Below, one piece after another: positions 25,101-37,100 of a stretch of 64,000 bases of DNA (positions are counted from its first letter, which is position 1; every line of letters starts with the position of its first letter). The translations under genes and the position numbers were made by a program. The stretch lies in NCBI RefSeq assembly GCF_028858725.1, contig NC_084760.1:92067867-92131866 (forward strand). The letters run 5' to 3'. This DNA is from Colius striatus (lineage: Eukaryota; Chordata; Aves; Coliiformes; Coliidae). Under the pieces are notes generated by a model. That model had not been told where the DNA came from. It made no database searches and saw only the letters and a list, made by a program, of their open reading frames with translations.

Positions 25101-28100
25101 CTTCCTCAAACTCCAAGTGCTCCTCTTCTCCAGGTGCTAAAATCTTTCTGTAAAACACAAGGAAGAAGAATGAGACCAAAGATGATTCATCACCTGGCTT
25201 TCAATTCACAAGTCAGCATCTGAATATAGGGCAAGAGTAACATGCTTTAATGTCACTTCACACTTTGCATTAGCTACTATCTGTGCCTACAGACTCTGAC
25301 AGAGATTGCAGGAACCCAGTCCAATAGAAACCTCAGAGTCAAGACACAATACTGGGAATTTCATTCTGTAGGGATGTACAAAGTCCCGATTTTACCAAAA
25401 GCATAGGCTTGACTTTGAGCAATATCAAAACAAACAGAATTCAAAAATGCTTTTAACAAGTTTACCTGAAACAGTACAGCAAGTAAATGCCTCTAGAAAT
25501 TCTAGTTTCTAATGCACAGCAGGTCCCAGGCTACGCTTTCTGTCAGATACAGATCCGTACATGAAGTGACCCAACTCTCTCTTACCTGATTGGGACAGGC
25601 TGAACATCAAAGGGGAACTCCTTATTGTAAGTGAGGATATTCTTTAGGACTGCAGAGAGGAGAACAAAAATAAGAATCCATATCCATACACAGGCATGTA
25701 ATGCCAGCTATGCCGATTCTCACAGCATCTTCACGGACACCAATAGTAATAAAAATATCTTAAAAAGAATCTGATCAATACAAAAAAAACTCCTACCCTC
25801 TCTCTTGTACTTTAAACACCAGTACAGTCCTGATTAGAGCTGTGTCACTGTAACATTCAGACAAGATAACTGTGACTCTTGTACATAATCTTACACAGAT
25901 AGGGATGATAAACATGGCAAATAATTGAAAGCATCAGTAGAAAAAGCTACAGGCCTCAGGGTGACAGTAGTAGTCTTTGGTGGCTATTGAAAGGAGAGTG
26001 GTGCTGGTACTGGCGTCAGCTCCAAAGAGACTGAAGCCTCCAGAACCGACATGATTAAGCACGCATGTAGGCTCCACTGTGGGAGTCCAAACATACTGCT
26101 AACATGTGGCTTAGTTGAGATTTCCTACTTCTTCGTGTGTATGTTTTAGGTTTGTTTTTTTCTGTTGATGTTGTGGGTTTCTGCCCCTCGACCTCCCCTT
26201 CTTTTTCTTCTCTCCCTTTCCCACACTCAGATGTCTGGGCAGACTGGCAAAATTCAGAAGAGATACAGTGCAACATTTGAGCATCTGTTCTGGTTTAGCA
26301 AGGAGCAGCTTTTGGCTTAGTAACAGGGGGAGCGGGTTGCAGTGAAGACCCGGTAAAGAGTTTGCGGACCCTCCCCCGGCTCCTGGGTTCACACCCACCT
26401 CCGGCCCGGCTGGGCCAATCTGGCGCCTCTGCGATCACTATTTAGGGGACGGGAATTTGAAATGCGAGTCAGGAGGTGTAAGAGGGATACAAGATGGAGG
26501 CGACCACGCGGACCCTTCGGCCAGAGAAGGAGGAAGGAAGGAGAAGCAGTAGACCGGAGACCCTTCTGCAGGCCGTGGCGAGAATGCAAGCTGTGCCCCT
26601 GAAACTTATGGAGATCCGTGGCAGGACTGAGAGCCACCAGCAGCTCCATGTGAGTGAGCCCGGACGGGCGAGGGACTGTGTGGGGAGACGGCCATGGCCC
26701 AGGCCGTGTTGGAGAGCCTGCACGCCGCAGAGCAGCCCCACACGAGAAGCAGAGAGGAGCTGCAGCCTTTGGACTGGGTGCACGTCGGAGCAGCCCGTGC
26801 AGGGCTGCCATGTGTGTGAGCTACCCCACGGACTTGCAGGGAGGACTGGTGTGGAGTTGGCACGTCCTGAGGAGGGACGAACGGCAGAAGCTATTGGGAG
26901 CAGACTGACTGAGACCTCCACTGCCTGCCCCTCCGAACCGTTCAGGGAGGGGCAAGGTAAAAACCCCGGGATCAGGGCTCTGAGCCCGGGAAGAGGGGAG
27001 GTGTGGCGGGAAGGTGTTCTTAAAAAGGCTGGTTGGACTCTTCATTGACGTATTCCTCTGTGTTGTTTCGTTTTGGTTATGTTTTGGGTTTTTGTGGGTA
27101 TGTTTTAGTTGATGTTGCATTAAATTATTTTCTGGTTTTTTTTCTTCCCCAAACCGAGTGGCCTGGTCTGCTTTGTCCTGAACCTTAAGCGGCAATTAAG
27201 CCCTCCCTGCCCTTGAGCAATTCTCAGCCTCCTCGGTACTCGAGGCTAATCGTGGTCTTTTGTTCCCTGATGGGCCTAAACCACGACATTTTTGGCGCCC
27301 AACGTGGGGCCTTGAGCTGCTGGAGATTGGAATTTGTGATAAGGATGGTGAATTGGGAGTGGTAAAGGACAAAACAGACGTCTGGGTGAGGCTACCTTGT
27401 GTCTAGGGGTGGATTTTTATTTATGTGTATTTATTGTGTTATGTGTATATCATTTATTTTCACGGGGAAGTGTTTGGTTCTGTTTGATCTTAGTTACTAT
27501 ATGTTGATTTGTGAAGGTGGTTCAGATTCCCTTTATGTTTTCTTGAATAAGTGATTCGCAGAGGCGAGGGGTGGAATGTTCTGGTTTAGCAAGGAGCAGC
27601 TTTTGGCTTAGTAACAGGGGGAGCGGGTTGCAGTGAAGACCCGGTAAAGAGTTTGCGGACCCTCCCCCGGCTCCTGGGTTCACACCCACCTCCGGCCTGG
27701 CTGGGCCAATCTGGCGCCTCTGCGATCACTATTTAGGGGACGGGAATTTGAAATGCGAGTCAGGAGGTGTAAGAGGGATACAAGATGGAGGCGACCACGC
27801 GGACCCTTCGGCCAGAGAAGGAGGAAGGAAGGAGAAGCAGTAGACCGGAGACCCTTCTGCAGGCCGTGGCGAGAATGCAAGCTGTGCCCCTGAAACTTAT
27901 GGAGATCCGTGGCAGGACTGAGAGCCACCAGCAGCTCCATGTGAGTGAGCCCGGACGGGCGAGGGACTGTGTGGGGAGACGGCCATGGCCCAGGCCGTGT
28001 TGGAGAGCCTGCACGCCGCAGAGCAGCCCCACACGAGAAGCAGAGAGGAGCTGCAGCCTTTGGACTGGGTGCACGTCGGAGCAGCCCGTGCAGGGCTGCC

Positions 28101-31100
28101 ATGTGTGTGAGTTACCCCACGGACTTGCAGGGAGGACTGGTGTGGAGTTGGCACGTCCTGAGGAGGGACGAACGGCAGAAGCTATTGGGAGCAGACTGAC
28201 TGAGACCTCCACTGCCTGCCCCTCCGAACCGTTCAGGGAGGGGCAAGGTAAAAACCCCGGGATCAGGGCTCTGAGCCCGGGAAGAGGGGAGGTGTGGCGG
28301 GAAGGTGTTCTTAAAAAGGCTGGTTGGACTCTTCATTGACGTATTCCTCTGTGTTGTTTCGTTTTGGTTATGTTTTGGGTTTTTGTGGGTATGTTTTAGT
28401 TGATGTTGCATTAAATTATTTTCTGGTTTTTTTTCTTCCCCAAACCGAGTGGCCTGGTCTGCTTTGTCCTGAACCTTAAGCGGCAATTAAGCCCTCCCTG
28501 CCCTTGAGCAATTCTCAGCCTCCTCGGTACTCGAGGCTAATCGTGGTCTTTTGTTCCCTGATGGGCCTAAACCACGACAGCATCAAGCCCCAGAGACATT
28601 GACTATACTCTCTGGCGCTCAGTGGAGAATGGCTTTGCCATTTGTTTTGGAAACTTACTCCAGTTTCAGTAATCACAGCTTGAGCTGTTATTTCCAAAAA
28701 CATTTATGAGTAAAAACAAAGACTGCAAAATCATGTGCAAGAAATAAGCATTTTCATTGGGCTCCTCAGCTCAAGAGGGACAGAGAACTTCTGGAGAGAG
28801 TCCAGCACAGGGCCACCAAGATGATCAGGGGAATGGAACATCTTTCATATGAGGAAAGGCTGCAGGAGCTGGGGCTATGTAGTCTGGAGAAGAGGAGACC
28901 GGGGGGGGGGGGGGCGAATCTCATTAATATTTACAAATATCTAAATGGTTTCACTGTTCAGGTGAGGGAGCCCTGGCACAGGCTGTCCAGAGGGGTTGTG
29001 GAGTCTCCTTCTTTGAAGGTCTTCAAGACCCGCCTGGATATGTTCCTATGTGACTTGATCTAGGTGGCCCTGTTTCTGCAGGGGGGTTGGACTAGATGAT
29101 CTCTGGAGGCCTTTTCCTATCCCTACCATTCTATGATTTTATGAAAGCTAAAAGGCCTAAAAATTGACAAAAGAACACCTGCAAGGAGAGGCTCTCTCCC
29201 ACCAGACAATGAGTATCCCAGTCTGGGTAGGGGGAGAAAAGGTAAAAAAATCCAAAGCAAAACAAAACCTGAGTCCTCTCATTAAGCCTCACTTAGCAAT
29301 AAGCCCCCTCAGAGCACAAGGAATCTCCCCTTAGGACTACTGAAGGAGAATAACACTGTTTTAAAACAATGTCAAGATTACACTAATACCCAGAGGCATT
29401 TAAATACCAGTGATGGTTAAAGAACCAATGCCAGAACTCTCTGCACACCACACTTCAGCCAGCATAGAAGAGTTTCCTATCTGTCTTCATATTCACATCA
29501 CTTGGCATGAGCTCCATCGTGAACTTACCAGACACCATCTGAACACTACAAAGAATAATGAATCCCTCAGGAAAACTACAAAGAACCCAAAAAGTCTTTC
29601 TAGTCTTTGCTTACTCGGATTTCTTTCCGATTTCTGAATAATCGCCTAAGAGGTTAGGCATTGTCTGATTCCAGCTCTGATTCCAGCTGAACACAATACA
29701 TAAAAAGGTATAAGCTGATCTCAGAGATGTGACAGACAAAACTGATCTCACTCTCTTCCCAAAGACTTCTGCTGAGCCATCAGTAATGCAGATCTCAACG
29801 TGGTGGTGAAGAACCACAGCCACTTCCCAACAGAAAAGCAGCTGATTAATAACACGGTCACCTTCCAGCATAGCTGAGGTTTAGGAAAAGGGGATTTTTA
29901 TCACTCAGAATTCCCCAGCTCTTGGAGAGCTACATCATACCACGGACAGAAAGTGAAACTGGCCCAGGCAGAAGAATCTCAGTAAAATGAGATCTCTTCC
30001 ACATCACAGGCATGTTACACAGAAACAATAGAAATTACAGTAGCTCTCCTCCCATCTTCCAAAGTGTGGTAAGCATTAGATTCCTTTCTTCCCAGTAACC
30101 AGCTTCTCTTGCTATGTGAACACCCCCTAAAAAGCCCCTTCTAGTAATACATTCAGTCATCACTAGAGGGCACAAAATACTCCACTGATGCGAGCACAGG
30201 CAAAAGACAAACATTTTGCAGCACCTAAAATCGTGCTGCTGTCTGGAGGCAAAGCTGAACCTACATCCCCCTACCACAGAGCCACAGCCACACACATGGG
30301 CATTGGTACGAGACGTGCACACAGGAGGACATGCTGCCTTCAGACCTGCAGGCAGTTCTGGGAGCAAAGGGGATGCTGAACATTTAGCTCAGAAATGCTT
30401 CTGGAAACAACATCCAGAATCTCTTGCCTTTTGCTGCATAAAGCTGTGGGTTAAGTTTTTAAAAGGCCTTCAACTCTGTCTCATCACCAACAGCAAATAA
30501 TTCTGCCAAGTTGTAACAGGGTGGTTTACTACAGTGCTCCTTTAATCATCACCAGGGCAAGAAGTGGATCTATGGCATTCAGCCAGGTAAAATACTTTAA
30601 GTCAGTAAGAAAAAGCAAAGTGATAAACCAGCAATGCAACAATCATCCTCTGAGGAAAAAGGAAACATCTCTTTACATCTATGACAAGCACGAGTTTCAG
30701 TTGATTTAAATAAAACTAACCACATCACAGAAAAAAATACCCATGAGGCTACAAGGAGCAGGAATCTCCTTTGCAATACTGTGTAAGACGCCCAAGCTTT
30801 AAGAGGTTAGTTTGGGCCTTTTTTTGGTTTGTTTTTAAAAACACATCACCGGTGGGAGAAAAAGCACTTCCCCTCTGCAATGCTGCTGCTACAAACACAA
30901 TTCACAGAAAGTTCTTCACATGTGTAACTAATGGGCAAATCCCAGCATTGTGGCTTCCACTTATGTTTCTTTTCCACTAGAAGAAATCTTAAAAACCTTT
31001 TTCTGCTGGCTTTTGTGCAGGAGTTGCCTTTTCTTTTGTGACATTGGACGGTACCACATTGGTTTTATCAGCAGCCGTCTCTCTCTTGCTGACTTCAAAA

Positions 31101-34100
31101 GAAATTATCAACATGAGCTGTAACACACTAACTTGGTGAAGACCACTGTCCTTTTGGATTTTAGTGACAGTCTACAAGACCTCTACCAATTTGTTTTGTT
31201 AAGTAGAGATTAAAGGGCAATAAGTCCTTTATCAGGCTCGCCAGTATAGTCCAGTATCTATCTGTCTTATAACACATATAAACTGAGCTTGAAACTAGTT
31301 GTTTAGCAGCTAGAATCATCACACACAAACACAGACACACAGGACAGTCCCAGCTTATCTGTTTGTAACGTGAATTATAAAACTGGTATAAGCTTTCACA
31401 AGAAAAGGATTTGTGACATCTAGTGTGTCAGCAATTATTTCTCACAACGTAGTCTCAAAAGAACTATTTGTATCTATGGACCCTCCTGTGACATTATTCT
31501 AGCACAAATGATTCAGCGACAAATCCCATAAACAAACAAAACTAGCCAACTGCCTCACTTCCCAAGCAGTGTGAAATGCAGGCTGCAGTAGGAAAAGTTA
31601 GAACTTGACAACAAAGGTTTAAAAAAAGGAAAGGTTAAATCTGAGGGCTCTGGTAGTCATAAAACTCCCAAACCAAGTTTCTCAGCCATTTTGACAGCTT
31701 CAGGCACAAGAGTAATTAAAACAAGTCAAATTGTGTGAATAGCTGTTTTCCTTCCACCCTAACAGAACGGCTTGGTCCAACAAAGGAAACACTTATTTGC
31801 ATTGCCAGCTCAGAAGGGTTTTTTTAGCTTTTTCTGGTGCAGTGCAAGAGAAAACTGACAAATTAAAACACTTCACAGTGTATTTTAGGAAATGGCTGGT
31901 GTTGGCCTGATTAAGATTTACTCTATTTGAGATACATTTACAAACCACAAAACAAAGGCACAATTCAGAGAGAAGAGGCCAGAACAATCCGAGCCAGATA
32001 GCAGCATTAAGAATATCAATGTTCAGTTGTTGTTGTAGAAGCACCCAGTCTCCTCAAGGAAAAGAACTGAGTGTCCTGGAAAACTGATGGCCACACACTC
32101 TTCCTTGGTTTTAATATAGTTGCTGGTTGTATGAGGCACAGGCTGAACGCACTTCACACTGTTGAACAGGTTTTGACAGCTAAAAATCATCTCTCTGATG
32201 GACTGCGGGATAAGCAATAGGACTGTTACACCACAATTGAACTTTTGGCTTAAGAAAAGGAGACATTTCAAGGAAGCATTGTGACTGCTGGCAGAATGCA
32301 AATTGTGATTAAACCTTTCCATAGCCCCTTCTTTTGATTTGTAGAACAGTTTCATCAATTAAAACATGATTCCTCTCCCTCTTCCATCATTGTCACAGGG
32401 TGTTTGCACAATGGGGTTTAGAACCCACAGTCATTCAATGATTACAACATTTTATATGCTTTGTAAACAGGAAGCAGGAGTATCTATACCAAATAACTCC
32501 AGATCAGAGGATGCAGAAGCCAGACATGCAATATGTAGACCGAGAAAGGCCAAATACTTCCAACACTAGTTAAATCCTTTCCCAAGTTAGGGTCTTCACA
32601 GTCTTGTCATGTACTTTCAGGGAACTATGTTTTGGTAAAGACATTAGGAAGCTCAGTTCCATGCCCTGCTTCTTGAAAAGCTTCCCTGTAGGATCCTGGG
32701 CCAGTTACTTAAGAGAATGGGAGTGCAGAGAAGCTCAGCTTACTCATGATGTAGAAACACTTGCCTGCCCATCGTGTTTATCCTCAACATCCCCCTTAAT
32801 ATGACTGTGACAAAGTTGTGGTTAAACTAGCTTTTGGCAGCATGAAATAAGCTCTTCCACAGCTCCTGTTCCCCAAGAGTTGCAGAAACGTTGGCATTCA
32901 AGATAACATTACTTAGATGTGGAAGCTTAGATCATCAGGATGCTTTGAGAATAAATTTGTCAGTGTTACAAGAAAGAAAAAGTAACAGATAAATAGATAC
33001 TTCCTGCAAGAAAAAGTTTTTTCTGGATTGACATACTAAGAACTGATCCAGGATCAGCTGGGAAAACACAACATCACACAAAACCCTTCAAAGACTGACT
33101 CACATGCTCACTTTGACCCTCAGAGTTATGTCAGTCTGGTAGTATTACAGTGTTGGGTGACAGGTGATTGGCTACCATGAGCACAAATTAAATGTTTTCA
33201 GAAGAAAAAATAAGTTTTATGTTGTGAGAAGGAAGACCACAAAGTGTTGAAATTCAGTGCAAATAAGAAACGTTGCAGGTAAACTTCCCAGATGATTATA
33301 CACTGTACTACTTGTACATTACTGTTTGATGCAAGAATTAGCAGCATCCAAAGAATTCCGTACTTCAGAATAATGATGAATCTATAATTCTATGAAGATA
33401 TTATCTAAAATATCAGGACGACTATACTTTGAAGTTACCCACATTACATTCCTTAATACACATCAGATTGTGTCTACATGGTAACGAATATTAAGAAGAA
33501 CTACCTAAAACCAGCATTACTGTCAAATCACACTGTGGTGAGTCAGTATTCATACTGCTGTCAAATTTTCCACTGTAATGACAAAAGTTACTCAAAATAT
33601 GAAGATATTACTTACTTGGTTCCAACTTCTTCAGATCCTCGAGCTTAAATTCATCCTGTGATTGGGTGGACTAGGACATTACAAAGAAAGAGTTAGATCT
33701 TAGTATGCACCTTCTCCTCAGACGTAGCTACCGTATCTTAGAATAAGCATGCGAGGTGCTTCCTTTGTTCAAGCATACCAGGTTACACTTCAAAGCTACA
33801 TCCTAAAAAAAAAACCAACCAAAATCTCCCCAGCAGAGGCTAGGCTCATGGGTGAGGCAGGAAACACGTTACTTCTCATTTACTGAAAACAAACTTATCC
33901 CACATACCAAGCTCTAACGCAAGATAAATATTTTTAAACCAACTAGTTGTTCTTCCATACTTAATACCCACAGGAATATTAAGACAGGAGGACTTGTTTT
34001 AATTCTTTCCCAATCAAGTTGTTCTGAAGCAAAATCAGTTGTAAGACTGCACTGCAAAATGATGTTCCAACAGAAGTGCTCACAATCCAAGACACCGTAA

Positions 34101-37100
34101 CACTGGCAGAAATAACAGTACACAGGACAAGCTTGACAAAACACTCAGCTAAGAGAATACTGCAAACAAAAGAGGAATTCCCATTTCTCCTTTCTCCAAC
34201 TGTTAATGATGCAGGTTCCTCACCTGTCTGTAGCACATGTCTGATCCTCAGTGAGCCTGTTTGACACACTACCTCAACAGAAAGGGGCTTAACTTTTTAT
34301 TCTGAAGTAGTTCAGCAACAGTAGGCTGAACTAGCCTATTCTGAGACGACAAGTGGCAGAGCTGGCATACGTGGTGCAAACAAGAGCACTGGACTTCTTT
34401 CAGGCAGAGGATCAGGCCTTACCTACTGGTCATTATATCCTCAGTAACTCTTAAGATCATCTATTGTTTTAAACACTTCTTTAAGGCCCAGTGGGTTTTT
34501 ATGTCTTGGTTTTGCCTGGGTCAACAGCGACCTTCTGCAAGACTACAGAAAGACGGTAAAGCAGCTATAACCATACATTAGAAGAATGGGTAAAAATTAC
34601 CACATTCACTGCTTTAATTTCTGCTCAGAAACCGTAACAAAATTGCACCAAGTAAAACATTCTCCAAAGTCAAGTGGATGAGAAGCTCTAGTACACTCAC
34701 ATGAGGTTATGAAACTCTCAAGTTACTACTGAGGAACCAACAGCAAGGAAGGCTGTTCCTGCAAGACATTCTCTCTCCCTTTTGGCAGGTTATGACATTA
34801 CTGCATCTTCTGCTGTTGCTCCAAGTTGTGACCTGAGCCATGGTCTCACAATGCAACACTCCTGCCCTTGTCACGGTGAATCAGAACAAGTACAAAGTCG
34901 TTCAAACACCCCAGGTTAAAGCAAAATTGAAAGACAGGTAGAGCTAACCAAATAACTCTTTGAACTCCACACAACCTCAAGACAAGTCAGTCCTCATTAG
35001 TCCAGCTTCAGCACATTGCCTAAATTGGCACTGTATCCCAGCCTTTCAGACAACCCAGGGCAGCACAATGCAGCTGATGCACCTCGTTGCTGTGAGTAAC
35101 TTGATGCAAAATTTGCCAGTCACCACTCCAGGTTGGTAAAGAGGTAATCCAGTAACCCAAACTTTGCTTCAGTTTATGAACTTGGGTGGGGAGAAATCTA
35201 ATGAAATTCAACAAGGGCAAGTGTAGAGTGATGCATCTGGGAAAGAAGAACCCCATGTACCAGCACAGGTTGGGGAATGAACTCTTAGAGAGTAGTGGAG
35301 AGGAAAGGGACCTGGGGGTCTTGGTGGACAGCAGGATAAGCATAAGCCATCAATGTACCCTCGTGGCCAAGAAGGCCAATGGCATCCTGGCGTGTATTAG
35401 AAGGGCTGTGGGCAGTAGGTCAAGAGAGGTTCTCCTCCTCCTCCTCTACTCTGCCCTCATAAGACCATATCTGGAATATTGTGTCCAGTTCTGGGCCCCT
35501 CAGTTCAAGAAGGACAGGAAGCTGCTGCAGAGAGTTCAGTGCAGGGCCACCAAGATGATGGAGTGGAGCATCTCCCTTATGATGAAAGGCTGAAGGAGCC
35601 GGGGCTCTTTAGCTTGGAGGAGACTGAGGGGTGATCTCATCAATGTTTAAAAATATGTAACGGATGGGCGTCAGGAGGATAGAGGCAGGCCTTTCTCAGT
35701 GATGTCCAGTGATAGGACAAGGGGTGATGGGTACAAGCTGGAACATAAGAGGTTCCAAAGAAATACAAGGAAGAATTTCTTCACTGTGAGAGTGACAGAG
35801 TGCTGAAACAGGCTGTCCAGATGGGTTTTGGAGTCTCCTTCTCTGGAGACATTCAAAACACACCTGGGACAAGGTCCTCTGTGACCTACTCTAGGTGGTC
35901 CTGCTCTGCCAGGGAGGTTGGACTAGATGATGTTTAAAGTCCCGTCCAACCCTTAAGATTCTGTGATTCTGTAATCTCTACCCCATCCACATTATTATTT
36001 TAATTTCTCTCACTTTCCTCTTGTTTTAGTATAACATTTTGCTAAGAGAAAAAGAAATTAATTTTCATGACATCTACTTTCAGTCTAGTAAAAAGCTCAA
36101 AGAGTAGATTCTAAATCATTGTTTTCATATATTTGCCTACAGCACTACCAATTTTCATGACTGCTGCAAAGTTGTTTTTATTCTTGTCCTGGTTTAGCAA
36201 GGAGCAGCTTTTGGCTTGGTAACAGGGGGAGCGGGTTGCAGTGAAGACCCTCCCCCGGCTCCTAGGTTCAGACCCACCTCCGGCCCGGCTGGGCCAATCT
36301 GGCGCCTCTGCGATCACTATTTAGGGGACGGGAATTTGAAATGCGAGAGGGGAGGTGGAGAGTGATACAAGATGGAGGCCACCACGCGGACCCTTCAGCC
36401 AGAGAAGGAGGAAGGAACGAGAAGCAGTAGACCGGAGACCCTTCTGCAAGCCGTGGCGAGAATACAAGCTGTGCCCCTGAAACCTATGGAGATTCGTGGC
36501 AGGACTGAGAGCCACCAGCAGCTCCATGTGAGTGAGCCCGGACGGGCGAGGGACTGTGTGGGGAGATGGCCATGGCCCAGGCCGTGCTGGAGAGCCTGCG
36601 CGCCGCAGAGCAGCCCCACACGAGAGGCAGAGAGGAGCTGCAGCCTTTGGAATAAGTGGGCATCGGAGCAGCCCGTGCAAGTCTGCCATGCTTGTGAGTT
36701 ACCCCACGGACTTGCAGGGAGGACTGGCGTGGAGTTCACCCGTCCTGAGGAGGGACAAACGGCAGAAGCTCTCGGAAACCGACTAACTGAACCCCCACCA
36801 CTGCCTGCCCCCCCGAACCGTTCAGGGGGGGGGCAAGGTAAAAACCCCGGGATCAGGGCTCTGAACCCGGGAAGAGGGGAGGGGTGGCAAGAAGGTGTTC
36901 TTAAAAAGGCTGGTTGGACTCTCCATTGATGTATTACTCTGGGTTGTTTCATTTTGGTTATGTTTTGGTTGATTTTGCATTAAATTATTTTCTGTTTTCT
37001 TCCCCAAACCGAGTAGCCTGGTCTGTTTTGTCCTGAACCTTAAGCGGCAATTAAGCCCTCCCTGCCCTCGAGCAATCCTCAGCCTCTTCGGTACTCGAGG

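Larger units (their letters stand above)
26286..28579 (+). mobile_element. Complete non-autonomous LTR retroelement (AIDA intron 4)
   Basis: The element has two direct repeats of 1003 bp (26286-27288 and 27577-28579) flanking only 288 bp. Ends are TG...CA with a 13-bp imperfect inverted repeat (TGTTCTGGTTTAG versus CTAAACCACGACA). A primer binding site directly follows the left LTR and a polypurine tract directly precedes the right LTR, so the orientation is plus, antisense to AIDA. The insertion is bounded by GCATC at 26281-26285 and 28580-28584. No gag, pol or env remnant exists inside, so mobilisation would have needed proteins from another element. Near-identical LTRs point to recent insertion. 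By structure it resembles a TRIM-type element with long LTRs, or a deletion derivative of an endogenous retrovirus. I cannot name the family. Confidence 0.93.

Noticed and set aside
26389-26921. Minus-strand frames of 140-150 codons in the LTRs
   Set aside because: They are the opposite-strand shadow of a GC-rich segment, without a promoter or start context on that strand.
26286-28579. Standard endogenous retrovirus with gag-pol-env
   Set aside because: The space between primer site and polypurine tract is about 250 bp and holds no coding remnant.
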